64,000 nt of DNA, taken from the NCBI GenBank assembly GCA_021773815.1, contig JAJFJS010000036.1:1-64000 (forward strand). Reading direction: 5' to 3'. Source of the DNA: Gammaproteobacteria bacterium (GTDB lineage Bacteria; Pseudomonadota; Gammaproteobacteria; Steroidobacterales; GCA-2729495). The notes beneath the pieces are model-generated. The model was not told the origin of the DNA, made no database searches, and saw nothing but the letters and a program-made list of their open reading frames with translations. Each line of letters starts with the position of its first letter. Within the stretch, counting starts at the first letter, position 1. The position numbers and the translations under genes are program-made. This document shows, one piece after another, positions 33,894 to 43,547 of this stretch.

Positions 33894-34387
33894 CACGCTC
33901 TCCATAAATACTTCTCGTCAATAGCCACAACAAATTCAACACAAACGAAACTGACCATGCACATTGCGGATTTGGCCGCGCGACGAAACAGGCACATCGC
34001 GCAACGAAATCGCAGCGAAATCTAACAATCGTCGCCGCCTGAATATCCTGATTGGTAAACACTAACCTTAGAAGTCGACGGCAGCATCGGTCACCGTTCA
34101 TTCGCCACAGGTAAGTCTTTGGATCCCACTGGCGACGATTGAGCGCGTCGATCTTCGATATTCGTCCTTCTTCGTCCGGATTCCCGGCCCTGCTAACAGG
34201 CCATTGGCCGGGAATTTGCCGATAGCAGTTCTGACACAATTCTCGCCGTCGCGACAATTCGGTGCCGGCATGCAAATCCAAAGTGGGCCGGAATGCGTAT
34301 AGTAGGCTGTCAAAGAAAACCGGATTCGCCGTCTTGTTAGCGGGTCTCCTTCGACACAATGGATAAACAGAATATCGGAGGAATATC
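33894..34387. other. non-coding gap between divergent genes
   Basis: 490 nt between the OmpA gene and the DUF937 gene. It should hold both promoters. The overlapping minus-strand frame that spans it is not protein-like. No element recognised. Confidence 0.45.
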
Positions 34388-34912
34388 ATGGACTTGTTAC
34401 AACAGCTACTAAAAGACGCCAGCGGCGGCGCAACCAACCGAATCGGCCAGCAATTCGGGCTCGATGAATCACAAACAGGGGCTGTACTCGGTCAGCTCGT
34501 ACCCGCACTGACGGCCGGCCTGAAGAAGAATACCGGCTCAGCCGGCGGCATAGCGGGCCTGGCAAAAGCGTTACAGAAAGGCGGCCATCAGCGCTATATC
34601 GACGAACCGGAAGCGCTCGGAGACTCGGGCGCTGTCGAGGACGGCAATAAGATTCTCGGTCATTTGCTCGGCAGCAAAGATGCCAGTCGCCAGGTCGCGG
34701 CCGCGGCGTCAGCGAATACGGGTATCGATGCCGGCATCATCAAGCAACTGTTACCCCTGGTCGCGACGATGGTCATGGGCAGCCTGAGCAAGCAGACGGG
34801 CGGCGGCTCCAAGCTGGAGCAGGATGGACCCGGGCTGCTCGGCACCTTGTTCGGCGGTGACAGCAATGCCGGAGACCTGCTCGGAATGGCCTCCAGGTTC
34901 CTGAAGAAATAA
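34388..34912 (+). CDS. DUF937/YidB-like protein
   Basis: 174 aa, rich in Gly, Leu and Gln, with the DUF937 pattern: MDLLQQLLKDASGGA, IGQQFGLDESQTGAVLGQLVPAL and KILGHLLGSKDASRQVAAAA, then GLLGTLFGGD. These proteins have no known catalytic role. Some are small surface or cytosolic stress proteins. A GGAGG lies 7 nt before the start. Confidence 0.85.
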   Translation: MDLLQQLLKDASGGATNRIGQQFGLDESQTGAVLGQLVPALTAGLKKNTGSAGGIAGLAKALQKGGHQRYIDEPEALGDSGAVEDGNKILGHLLGSKDASRQVAAAASANTGIDAGIIKQLLPLVATMVMGSLSKQTGGGSKLEQDGPGLLGTLFGGDSNAGDLLGMASRFLKK

Positions 34913-35261
34913 GCCAGAGAGTTCGCTAAGCATTCTGGATTTCGCGAAGCAGCCGGGCCGCCGGGTTTGCAATCGTAATGACGTGGCCGCGAAAAAAGTC
35001 AAACAGACTCGAAATATCACGCTCAATCCGATCGATAACCTGGAGGTCGATAGCGACGATAGGATCCTGTCGCTGCAAGCACGTCGGAAAAAATCGCATC
35101 GCAAGCACGCCTGAAATGCAATGGCAAAAGAGTGGCGCAGCGCTTTCTTTTAATAAGACAGACTATTTTTCACTATCCTCGGTTTCAGACTGGTGCTGCA
35201 ACAATATCCGGATCTTAAGAATATGGCGCTCACGTCTCAGTGTATGATGCATTGATACATC
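34913..35261. other. short interval with one doubtful minus-strand ORF
   Basis: A 60-aa minus-strand frame (34926-35108) has a coherent, non-repetitive composition (IVAIDLQVIDRIERDISSLF, GHVITIANPAARLLREI) and could be a remnant of a STAS-like or other domain. No start context supports it. The rest is AT-richer sequence that presumably carries the promoter of the ATP-grasp operon. Confidence 0.3.
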
Positions 35262-36716
35262 ATGAAAAAAGTACCACAGAAAATCAGTTGGGCCGACTAC
35301 AATTCCGGTTCCGCATGGGATGAGATCATCGAGACTCCCGGGAAACCTCGGGCTGCCGCAGTCAAACTGGCCCAACAACTTTCAGCGCTGAGTGAACGGC
35401 AGCTTCAGTCGCGACAGAACGCGGCTGCGCGAGCTATCGTCGAGATGGGCATTACGTTCACGGTTTACTCCGAAGGGCAGAATATCGATCGGGCCTGGCC
35501 GTTCGATATCATCCCGCGCACGCTGGCGGCGGATGAGTGGCGCAATACAGAGGCAGGCCTCAAGCAACGGTTACGCGCACTGAATTGCTTTATCGACGAC
35601 GTCTATCACGATCGACGCATCGTAGCGGACGGAATTTTCCCCCGGGATGTTCTGGAGACATCCGCGAACTACCTGCCGGCATGTCAGGGTGCAAATCCGC
35701 CGCTGGGTGTATGGGCGAACATCTGCGGCAGCGATCTTGTAAGGGATGCTAAGGGCACAATATACGTACTGGAGGATAACCTGCGCGTACCGTCCGGAGT
35801 TTCGTACATGCTGGAAAATCGCATTGTGACGAAACAGGTTTTTCCGGAGTTGTTTGCGGACAGTAAAATTTCTCCCGTCGATGACTATCCGTCCGAGTTA
35901 TTCGACATGCTGGCCTCTTTGTCGCCTCGCGCCGGCGATGAGCCAGAGGTGGTTGTGCTGACACCCGGCATCTATAACTCGGCTTATTTTGAACACGCCT
36001 ATCTCGCTCAGCGCATGGGCACCGAACTGGTCGAGGGCAGCGATCTCGTCGTCCGTGACGACAAGGTGTACATGCGCACGATTGACGGGTTGACCCAGGT
36101 AGATGTGATCTATACGCGGGTGAACGCTGAGTATCTCGACCCCGACGCATTTCGAGCCGACTCGCAGCTCGGCGTGCGCGGTCTGCTGCGCGCCTGGCGA
36201 GCCGGGAATGTTGCGCTGGCCAACGCACCCGGTACCGGCGTGGCGGACGACAAAGTCGTTTATGCCTACGTACCCGACATGATCCGTTATTACCTCGAAC
36301 AAGAACCCATTTTGCCGAACGTACCGACGTATCTGTGTTCCGACCCGAAACAACTCGACTATGTACTGGGGCACCTGGACGAACTGGTGGTCAAGCCGGC
36401 CAATGAATCGGGGGGCTACGGCATGCTGGTCGGGCCGCATGCAACGCCCGCTGAGCGGGAATCCTTCAGGGACCGGCTCAGGTCGGACCCCCGCAACTAT
36501 GTTGCCCAGCCGACGCTGATGTTGTCCACGGTGCCAACCATGGTTGACGGGCAACTGGAAGCTCGCCATGTCGACCTGCGGCCTTTCATTCTTCAGGGCA
36601 AGTCCCTGTACGTAACTCCGGGCGGCCTCACCCGGGTCGCACTTCGTCGCGGATCGCTGGTCGTTAATTCCTCACAGGGTGGCGGCAGCAAAGACACCTG
36701 GGTGCTTGAGAACTAG
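35262..36716 (+). CDS. circularly permuted type 2 ATP-grasp protein
   Basis: 484 aa, matching the DUF404/DUF407 circularly permuted ATP-grasp family. Landmarks: IDRAWPFDIIPRTLAADEW, NCFIDDVYHDRRI, YVLEDNLRVPSGVSYMLENR, VVVLTPGIYNSAYFEHAYLA, ELVVKPANESGGYGMLVGP and HVDLRPFILQG. It likely forms a peptide or amide bond with ATP. It is the first gene of the Anbu-type cluster: it overlaps nothing but is followed 3 nt later by the alpha-E gene. Confidence 0.92.
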   Translation: MKKVPQKISWADYNSGSAWDEIIETPGKPRAAAVKLAQQLSALSERQLQSRQNAAARAIVEMGITFTVYSEGQNIDRAWPFDIIPRTLAADEWRNTEAGLKQRLRALNCFIDDVYHDRRIVADGIFPRDVLETSANYLPACQGANPPLGVWANICGSDLVRDAKGTIYVLEDNLRVPSGVSYMLENRIVTKQVFPELFADSKISPVDDYPSELFDMLASLSPRAGDEPEVVVLTPGIYNSAYFEHAYLAQRMGTELVEGSDLVVRDDKVYMRTIDGLTQVDVIYTRVNAEYLDPDAFRADSQLGVRGLLRAWRAGNVALANAPGTGVADDKVVYAYVPDMIRYYLEQEPILPNVPTYLCSDPKQLDYVLGHLDELVVKPANESGGYGMLVGPHATPAERESFRDRLRSDPRNYVAQPTLMLSTVPTMVDGQLEARHVDLRPFILQGKSLYVTPGGLTRVALRRGSLVVNSSQGGGSKDTWVLEN

Positions 36717-36719
36717 GTC

Positions 36720-37658
36720 ATGTTGTCAAAAGTTGCGGAAAGAGTGTACTGGATGGCGCGTTATATTGAGCGGGCCGAGAACACCGCACGTTTGATCAAC
36801 GTTCATCACGGGTTACTGCTCGATCTGCCGGCAGACGCCAACATCGGCTGGGAGCCTTTGCTCGAAATTCTGGATTGTCGGCAAGCGTATGGCGCAAAGG
36901 ATGCGAACGTGACTGATGCGCGCGCCCTGCAAAGCTTCATCATCACCGATGAAAAAAATCCGAGTTCGCTGCTGAGATCCCTGCACCAGGCCCGGGAAAA
37001 CGCCCGGACGACCCGCGACCTGATGCCCACCGAAGCCTGGCGAGCAGTGAATGAGCTACTGCTCTTTGCTGAGGAGAAGCTGGCCAAAGAGGTCGCGAGA
37101 AAGCGGCACGACGTTCTGGCCCAGATCGTTGGCCGATGTCAGGCAATCAACGGCTTGCTGGCCGGCACCATGAGCCAGGGGCCCGGATACCAGTTTCTCC
37201 GCGCGGGGCGAAATCTGGAACGTGCGGATATGACCACTCGCCTGATTGATGTCGCGACTGCGATCCTGATGCCGAGTCAAACGGAACTGAAGCGCTATTA
37301 TAATACCCTGTGGATGGCGATCCTTCGTTCGACGAGCGCCTACCAGATGTATCGACAGCATGTGCGCCGTCGAGTCTCTGGTCCGGATGTGATCGCCTAT
37401 CTGTTCAAGGACACCGAATTCCCCCGCGCCGTTACACATTGTCTCATCGAGGTGGAACGCTCATTGCGCAGCTTGCCGAGACCGGACGCCGCGCTGGCGA
37501 CGCTGGCCAAATCACACTCCCGCTCGCGCGATGCCGACATGACAACGCTCGACATCAGTGGCATACACAGGCTGATTGACGATATTCAACTGGACATTGC
37601 GCAAGTGCATGCCGCGATTCACGCGACATGGTTCCTGCCGGAAGAGACGATCGCATGA
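36720..37658 (+). CDS. alpha-E domain protein (DUF403)
   Basis: 312 aa, nearly all helical. The opening MLSKVAERVYWMARYIERAE and the segments NPSSLLRSLHQARENARTTR and ERADMTTRLIDVAT are characteristic. The protein always travels with the permuted ATP-grasp protein and is thought to work with it in one pathway; its reaction is unknown. Its stop overlaps the next start (ATGA at 37655). Confidence 0.92.
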   Translation: MLSKVAERVYWMARYIERAENTARLINVHHGLLLDLPADANIGWEPLLEILDCRQAYGAKDANVTDARALQSFIITDEKNPSSLLRSLHQARENARTTRDLMPTEAWRAVNELLLFAEEKLAKEVARKRHDVLAQIVGRCQAINGLLAGTMSQGPGYQFLRAGRNLERADMTTRLIDVATAILMPSQTELKRYYNTLWMAILRSTSAYQMYRQHVRRRVSGPDVIAYLFKDTEFPRAVTHCLIEVERSLRSLPRPDAALATLAKSHSRSRDADMTTLDISGIHRLIDDIQLDIAQVHAAIHATWFLPEETIA

Positions 37659-38683
37659 AATCCTTTCATTGCACATGCGGGCAACGCGTATTTTTCGATA
37701 ACACGGTTTGCGCCGCCTGCCGCGCACAGCTCGGTTTCGACCCCGTTTCATTAGATATGGTCAGCATGGTTCCGAACTCCGGCGGAGGTTACGTGGATGG
37801 CAACGGTACCGTTTACAACTATTGCCAGAATTTCTTCGAACACAAAGTCTGCAACTGGCTGATACCGGTAAAACAGACAGGCCCCTATTGCCCGGGCTGC
37901 GAGCGCACGCAAACAATTCCGAGTCTCGATGTTCCGGGCAATCTGCTGTTATGGGGTCGGCTGGAAGCCGCAAAACGACGATTGCTGTACAGCCTGCTGT
38001 CGCTGGGACTCCCGTTGGCGGCAGCCGATGGAAAGCGGAAATTAAATTTTCAGTTTCTGGAGGATCGCCGGCGCAATCCGGCTGTCGCGGAGTCATTCAT
38101 CAGTACCGGCCACATGGACGGCACTATCACGATCAATCTGGACGAGGCGGACAACGTCGCCCGCCAGGAAGCGCGCGACGAAATGCTTGAGCTGTATCGC
38201 ACGCTGCTGGGCCATTTTCGTCACGAGAGCGGCCATTTCTACCTGTATGCACTCGTATGGGGCCGGGGAGGACAGGATACGTTTCGACAACTGTTCGGCG
38301 ATGAACGTGCCGACTATGCAACGTCGCTGGACACATACTACCGTAACGGCCCTCCCGGTCAGTGGTCAGTCCGGTACATCAGCGCCTATGCTTCCTCTCA
38401 TCCCTATGAGGATTGGGCCGAAACATTTGCGCATTACCTGCACATTGTCGACGCGCTGGAGACGGCGGAATCCGCCGGCCTGATTACCCTTCCGGCGGGT
38501 GCATCACGAGATTGGCTTGGAGAGTGGATGGAGCTTTCGATCAACCTGAACGAGATGAACCGGAGTCTCGGCATCGACGATTCGTATCCGTTCGTCCTGT
38601 CCGATACGGTGCGGGAAAAACTGAATTTTATTGATCGCCTGGTGCGTCCACCAATCGAACCGGATGCTGCGGGGCGGAACTAG
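37655..38683 (+). CDS. zinc-ribbon metallopeptidase (putative, DUF2248-like)
   Basis: 342 aa. The N-terminal zinc ribbon is MKSFHCTCGQRVFFDNTVCA with CxxC pairs at about 7-9 and 19-22, and a further ribbon-like pair in YCPGCERT. The metallopeptidase core HFRHESGHFYL supplies HExxH-like ligands, with a downstream Glu in HPYEDWAETFAHYLHIVD. It replaces the transglutaminase-like protease more often seen with ATP-grasp and alpha-E genes. It starts by a 4-nt overlap with the alpha-E gene and overlaps the convergent Anbu gene by 56 nt at its 3' end. Confidence 0.87.
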   Translation: MKSFHCTCGQRVFFDNTVCAACRAQLGFDPVSLDMVSMVPNSGGGYVDGNGTVYNYCQNFFEHKVCNWLIPVKQTGPYCPGCERTQTIPSLDVPGNLLLWGRLEAAKRRLLYSLLSLGLPLAAADGKRKLNFQFLEDRRRNPAVAESFISTGHMDGTITINLDEADNVARQEARDEMLELYRTLLGHFRHESGHFYLYALVWGRGGQDTFRQLFGDERADYATSLDTYYRNGPPGQWSVRYISAYASSHPYEDWAETFAHYLHIVDALETAESAGLITLPAGASRDWLGEWMELSINLNEMNRSLGIDDSYPFVLSDTVREKLNFIDRLVRPPIEPDAAGRN

Positions 38684-39398
38684 GCAGCCGCGGCAGCTGC
38701 TCGAAGGCTTTCATCAAGCCTTCCTGCCATGTACCACGCAAAGTGCGCAGATACTCGTCGTCTTCCTCGAACACGATATGCTCACCGGGAAGCAGTGAGT
38801 CCGTGCGATAGATCAGCAGTTCGAGGGGCGGACCGACCGTAATATTGCTGCGCAGAGTTGAATCCATCGAGACCATGGCACAGCGGGCGGCAGTTTCCAG
38901 ATCCAGTTTCGGCTCGACGATTCGGTCGAGGATGGGCTTGCCGTACTTCAATTCGCCGATTTGCAGGTATGACGTTCGTGCAGTCGCACGGATATGGTTG
39001 CCTTCCGGGTAGATCAGGAAAATCTGCGGCGGCTTGCCGGCAATCTGCCCGCCGACGATGAAACTCGCACCCGCATCGAACTTCTCTTCCTTGCTGCCGG
39101 CATGCTTGCGTTGCGCAGCCAGGCTGATCGAGCCGATATAGTCAGCGACCTCGGCAAGATGCGGTAATGTTTTCAGATTCGTCGCGGCGCCGCTGTCCAG
39201 ATCGCGCCGCATTTGTCGAACGACGGCCTGCGACGTGGCCAGATTACCGGCCGTCAGCATGGTGAACATCCGTTCGCCGTCACCAAAGAACCGATACATT
39301 TTGCTGTATGCGCTGATCTGATCGACGCCCGCGTTGGTCCGTGAATCCGACGCGAATATCAGTCCGTCATTGACCGTAATGCCAACACAATAAGTCAT
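38628..39398 (-). CDS. Anbu, ancestral proteasome beta-type subunit
   Basis: 256 aa Ntn-hydrolase. It begins MTYCVGITVNDGLIFASDSR, so removal of Met exposes the catalytic Thr. The Asp of ASDSRTNAG and the Lys of AYSKMYRF complete the proteasome-type active site. Length and sequence (LTAGNLATSQAVV, IGELKYGKPILDRIV) fit Anbu/HslV-like proteases, which form open rings and have no dedicated unfoldase. AAGGGA precedes the ATG. The gene runs convergent to, and overlaps, the metallopeptidase gene, so it has its own promoter. Confidence 0.93.
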   Translation of the reverse strand: MTYCVGITVNDGLIFASDSRTNAGVDQISAYSKMYRFFGDGERMFTMLTAGNLATSQAVVRQMRRDLDSGAATNLKTLPHLAEVADYIGSISLAAQRKHAGSKEEKFDAGASFIVGGQIAGKPPQIFLIYPEGNHIRATARTSYLQIGELKYGKPILDRIVEPKLDLETAARCAMVSMDSTLRSNITVGPPLELLIYRTDSLLPGEHIVFEEDDEYLRTLRGTWQEGLMKAFEQLPRLPSSAPQHPVRLVDAPGDQ

Positions 39399-39540
39399 AG
39401 GTTCCCTTGGTACCGCTTGTGGTGCGGCGAACGAATATTTTAGCCGTATTCGGATCCCGGGTTTTCAATATTTTGGATCCGGCCGGAAATGCGCCTTGCG
39501 AGCCCCGATACGGTTGTCGTTGCTGAACCGCCGTAAGCGT

Positions 39541-40545
39541 TCAGCCGATACCCGTAAACAACCGCCCGAGCAGATCGGCGCCGGTAATAACGCGCTTCTG
39601 ATCCGGGGTCCACAGGAGGACAATGTCTTTACGAATCGCGATATCGCTGTCAGGACTGCTGCCGCGTTTCAGATCCATGATCGTGTGACCGAGCGGTCGA
39701 CTTGGATCATGTACGATTGTCGGCCGATGACAATACAAATATGGATCGAGCGGTTTTTCGTCAAGCAGCGCCGCACGCAGAAACGCGTCCGAATCGAGAA
39801 TCAATTGCGGGTGGCCGCCAGCGTCCGTAAGCACAACCCACTTCATTCCCGAACCATTAACCTGTCTTATAAACGCATCCGAAGCCGTTCGCTCGATATC
39901 CGGGAAGATCGGCAGATCAATCTTCGTCGGCAATTCGATTATGCTCAGCGGATCGACGGCTTCTCCTTCCTGCTCGATCGGCACATCGTCTATCTCGAGA
40001 AAGTTTAATGCACCCCGCCCTTCGACCTCATCGACTTCGGCAAAATCGGATTTCATGTGCTCCTGGATGACGCCGACAAGTTGTCGCTCGCGCAGAAACT
40101 CGACGCTTTCCTTGCCAAGCCATTTGTCCAGCAGCCAGGCGGTCGGTTTTGCAACCGGATAGAGCAAATATTGGTATATCCGCAGCAGTGGGCCAAGCAG
40201 AGCAGCAACTTTCAATGCCCGTCGAGAAAAATAAGCCTGCGGCATGATTTCGCCGGCAATGGTGATGACGACTGTCGAAAAAGCAAAAGCAGCTACTCCG
40301 GCCAGCACGGAATTCGACAGCAAGGTAAGCAATACGTTGATACCCACATTTCCCCAAAGAATCGTCGTCAGCAGGAAATTCGAGTCGCGACGCATGGCAA
40401 GAACTTTGATTGCCTGCCGGTTACCGGTTGCAGACTCCGCTTCGAGGCGCAGTCGGCTCAGACTGAAGAAGGCAAGGTTCAGACCGGAGAACATCGCGGA
40501 CTGCGTCAGGCAGAGCAGGATTCCGATCCAGATAATTGAGTCCAT
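39541..40545 (-). CDS. DUF21/CNNM-type membrane protein
   Basis: 334 aa. Three or four helices of the DUF21 domain (CLTQSAMFSGLNLAFFSLSR, NFLLTTILWGNVGINVLLTL, VVITIAGEIMPQAYFSRRAL) are followed by a cytoplasmic part with a degenerate CBS-like pair. CNNM/CorC proteins act in magnesium and divalent-ion balance. Its neighbours are MgtE-type genes on the same strand (21 nt to mgtE), which strengthens the Mg2+ link. Confidence 0.88.
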   Translation of the reverse strand: MDSIIWIGILLCLTQSAMFSGLNLAFFSLSRLRLEAESATGNRQAIKVLAMRRDSNFLLTTILWGNVGINVLLTLLSNSVLAGVAAFAFSTVVITIAGEIMPQAYFSRRALKVAALLGPLLRIYQYLLYPVAKPTAWLLDKWLGKESVEFLRERQLVGVIQEHMKSDFAEVDEVEGRGALNFLEIDDVPIEQEGEAVDPLSIIELPTKIDLPIFPDIERTASDAFIRQVNGSGMKWVVLTDAGGHPQLILDSDAFLRAALLDEKPLDPYLYCHRPTIVHDPSRPLGHTIMDLKRGSSPDSDIAIRKDIVLLWTPDQKRVITGADLLGRLFTGIG

Positions 40546-40566
40546 AAATTTATTGTGCGCTCTGTT

Positions 40567-41877
40567 CTATAGCGAAGAGGCAAGAATTGTGGCTATGCCG
40601 AGAAACGAAAAAAAGCCCGCAACATCGGTCACGGTCGTCAGGATGATTGAAGAAGATTGTGCGGGATCCTGGCCAAGCTTTGTCAGAACTATGGGCACGA
40701 CCGCGCCGGCAAACCCTGCTGCGACCATGGCGAGCACCATGGAAATGGCAATGACCATGACCAGTCCCAGTGAACCGCTCCACAAGAAGACACCCAGCCC
40801 GCAGGTCGCCGCTACCGCAAGTCCGTTCATGAATCCGACCTGAACTTCCTTCACGGTTACCGTAACCCAGTTGCGCAAGCCGATTTCCCGTAAAACAAGT
40901 CCGCGCATCGTTACTGCAAGAGCCTGTGCACCAGCGTTGCCCGATTGACCGGCGACAACCGGCAAAAGCACGGCGAGCGCCGTAAATCTGGCGATCGTAT
41001 CTTCAAAGATACCTACGACGCCGGCGGCAAGGAATGCCGTCAGCAAATTGATCTGCAGCCAGGGCAACCTTTTACGCAATGCAAACAATGGCGGCGACAA
41101 TGCCCGCTCATCGGCGCTTGCACCAACCATTCTCTGAATGTCGGCTGTGGCGTCTTCCTGAATTGCATGCAGCAAGGTAGCGTTATAAATCACACCGAGC
41201 AGCTGACCGTCGATATCGACAACGGGCAGATCGACCAGGCTGTACGATTCCAGTTTCTCTACGACCTCTTCGCGTGAAGAGGTAGGGCCGACAGTCGTGG
41301 TTACGGGCTGCGCTATGTCGCAAAGCCTTGTGCCGGAGGGAGCAATGGCAATTTCCTGGATAGACACGCGGCCCGATAGCCGGTTTTCTTCGTCGACGAC
41401 AAAAAGGCTGCGCGTGGCACGAGCTCTGTTCTGCCGCAGCTTGTCGAGCGTCGCATCAACCGTAGCATCATCCCTGAAGTAGTCGACCTGGGCTTCCATC
41501 AATGCCCCGGCGCTGTCGGGCGGATAAGTCAGTAATCGCCGGATCTCGGCCGCGATGTGCTGGTCCAGGAGCTTAAGCAGCAGACGCCTTTCATTTTCGC
41601 TGGTTTGTTTCAGCAGCCTGGCGGCAGTGCTCGGCGACATTTCCGACAGCAATTCGGCGGCAAGCCTGTCCGGCAAGCTGGTCAGCAGCTCAGAAGCAAC
41701 ATCCGGGACGACTGCCGCTATCACCGGGGCCAAAACACTGGCGGGATGAATCGAGAGCGCATCCACTGCATCGCTGCGCGACATCTTTTCCGTTTCACGT
41801 GCCGCCCTTTTCGGGTGCGAGAGAAAATATTGCCGATCGAGTGCAACGACAGTATTTTCATGGGCAATTTTCATCAC
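40567..41877 (-). CDS. mgtE: magnesium transporter MgtE
   Basis: 436 aa. Cytosolic MgtE-N superhelix (SELLTSLPDRLAAELLSEMS), CBS pair (RSLFVVDEENRLSGRVSIQE; SLVDLPVVDIDGQLLGVI) and a five-helix pore domain with the signature LPVVAGQSGNAGAQALAVTMRG. The CBS and N domains close the channel when cytosolic Mg2+ is high. The start is GTG 41877 or ATG 41874, both after GGGAG. It begins one base after the upstream MgtE-N/CBS gene ends, so the two are translationally linked. Confidence 0.94.
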   Translation of the reverse strand: MMKIAHENTVVALDRQYFLSHPKRAARETEKMSRSDAVDALSIHPASVLAPVIAAVVPDVASELLTSLPDRLAAELLSEMSPSTAARLLKQTSENERRLLLKLLDQHIAAEIRRLLTYPPDSAGALMEAQVDYFRDDATVDATLDKLRQNRARATRSLFVVDEENRLSGRVSIQEIAIAPSGTRLCDIAQPVTTTVGPTSSREEVVEKLESYSLVDLPVVDIDGQLLGVIYNATLLHAIQEDATADIQRMVGASADERALSPPLFALRKRLPWLQINLLTAFLAAGVVGIFEDTIARFTALAVLLPVVAGQSGNAGAQALAVTMRGLVLREIGLRNWVTVTVKEVQVGFMNGLAVAATCGLGVFLWSGSLGLVMVIAISMVLAMVAAGFAGAVVPIVLTKLGQDPAQSSSIILTTVTDVAGFFSFLGIATILASSL

Positions 41878-41878
41878 A

Positions 41879-42718
41879 CTATTTCTCCCGAGGAGATTTG
41901 GGCAAAGCGTCAGTTACGTCTGTCGCAAGACTCAGGAGTCCCCTGACCGTCACGGCTAATGCTCCGGCCAGATGGCCGGCGAACGAATTGGGAATATCGA
42001 TATCGATTTCGCGAGATTCCCTGATACCCAGACGCAGGTTATTCAGAGAAAGGCCGCCCAGCACGTTGTCGCGTCGCCCGACTACAGGCAGCATGGAACG
42101 GGTTTCCCACGACGAAAGAAATGCCACGGACTGCAGGCTGGCACGATTCAAAACCGGCTGTACGGATTCCATGCGCAGGTGTTCCAGGCGGGTGTCACGA
42201 TCTGCCCGCAACAGATCCTTGATGCGGATAACACCGGTATACCGGCCATTAACAGCTGATTCAATAAAGACTTCAGTGACCGGCCGACATTCGCTCAGAA
42301 AACGCAGGGCATCGTCTACCGTCTGGCTCGTGGTCAGTATTGGTACATCAGGTTCCGTCCATGCACCGACTTTATTAGCGGAGTAGGCCAGGGATCGGCG
42401 CGCACGTTTCGCCAGCGTGGCCGGCAATTCCGCATATATTAGGTCGCGCAGCGGCAGCGGCATGAGGCGCAACAAGCTGGTCATGTCCTGAAAATTCAGC
42501 TGACGCAGAATGGCCGCGTTGCGCTCGGGTTGCAGCAGTTCCAGGCATTGGGCGGCGGTTAACGGGAGCATATTGTTGAGTACGGGCGCAGCAAGGCGGG
42601 CCGGTACGTCAGCAAGGAATCCCGCCGTTTCCTTCAGATCAATCTGCTGCAGAATTCTGGCGGCCGATTCCGGGGCCTGCTCCAGATGAGCCAGCGTCAG
42701 CCGGGTTACGCTACTCAT
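41879..42718 (-). CDS. MgtE-N + CBS regulatory protein without membrane domain
   Basis: 279 aa. It has an N-terminal MgtE-like superhelix (LADVPARLAAPVLNNMLPLT, LLRLMPLPLRDLIYAELPAT) and a degenerate CBS pair (VTEVFIESAVNGRYTGVIRI; SMLPVVGRRDNVLGGLSLNN), then stops without the MgtE pore. Adjacent to full MgtE and overlapping the MscS gene by 8 nt, it looks like a regulatory subunit for the channel or a truncated paralogue put to use. Confidence 0.82.
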   Translation of the reverse strand: MSSVTRLTLAHLEQAPESAARILQQIDLKETAGFLADVPARLAAPVLNNMLPLTAAQCLELLQPERNAAILRQLNFQDMTSLLRLMPLPLRDLIYAELPATLAKRARRSLAYSANKVGAWTEPDVPILTTSQTVDDALRFLSECRPVTEVFIESAVNGRYTGVIRIKDLLRADRDTRLEHLRMESVQPVLNRASLQSVAFLSSWETRSMLPVVGRRDNVLGGLSLNNLRLGIRESREIDIDIPNSFAGHLAGALAVTVRGLLSLATDVTDALPKSPREK

Positions 42719-43547
42719 CTTCGTCTTTCGACAGAATCAGTGCCGACTGTTCCTGAAACAGCTTCGCAGGAACATTTATTCGCCCCTGTTCCGTCAGGAG
42801 TACGACACTGGTTGGCGTAATTTCCAGCACCTGTCCCTCGGCATCCCCGATCCGTGCGGTCTCGCCCTGTTGAATCAACTGCTGAACTTGTTGGGCACCG
42901 ATCAGGTTGCCGACAAAAGCTCTCGCCCCGAAACCAAATGCAATTGCCAGGCTGAGCAGTGATGCGCCTATGAGTATGCCCAGCAGAGTGGTCAGGAACG
43001 TGATGTCAATTCCAATCTGATCGAGACTGATGACCACAGATGTCAGCAAAATTACCGATTGCGCGATGAGTCCGAGTAATTTTCCCTGCCTGGATGCGGT
43101 GGTTGCTGCAGTCGTGACAATAATTTCACGCACATATTTGCTGAGCACATAACCGACCAGAGCGATTAAACCGCCGACCAGCAGGGTTGGGACATAGGCG
43201 ATGATTCGATCCAGCCAGGAATTGATCGTGTCGAGGCGGCCCACCCGCGTGGCAATCGTGGTGAATAACAGCAATATGATCCAGAAGCTGATATTTCCGA
43301 TCAGCGCAATGATTCCTGGTGTCATGCGAAGACTGCGATTTGCCGTTTTTTTGCCCAGATTCTGCAGAATCACGTCGAAACCCGCCGCCGCCTTCTCAAT
43401 CAAGACGCGCACAAGACGGGCTATGACCCAACCGACCGCTAAAAGAGCCAGTGCACTGAGTAGATATGGGATATAAGCAAGCAGCGCCAGCAAAGCATCC
43501 GTTGATGCATCGCGAAAATTTTCCAGCCATGAATCAAGTTCAGACAT
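42711..43547 (-). CDS. MscS-type mechanosensitive channel homologue
   Basis: 278 aa. Five hydrophobic segments include the conserved small-residue helix LLGILIGASLLSLAIAFGFG and the beta domain (GDAEGQVLEITPTSVVLLTE, GRINVPAKLFQEQ). It belongs to the TM-helix-repeat group of MscS-like proteins rather than to canonical MscS. GGGGGAA precedes the ATG. Co-directional overlap with the MgtE-N gene suggests joint ion or osmotic control. Confidence 0.87.
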   Translation of the reverse strand: MSELDSWLENFRDASTDALLALLAYIPYLLSALALLAVGWVIARLVRVLIEKAAAGFDVILQNLGKKTANRSLRMTPGIIALIGNISFWIILLLFTTIATRVGRLDTINSWLDRIIAYVPTLLVGGLIALVGYVLSKYVREIIVTTAATTASRQGKLLGLIAQSVILLTSVVISLDQIGIDITFLTTLLGILIGASLLSLAIAFGFGARAFVGNLIGAQQVQQLIQQGETARIGDAEGQVLEITPTSVVLLTEQGRINVPAKLFQEQSALILSKDEDE

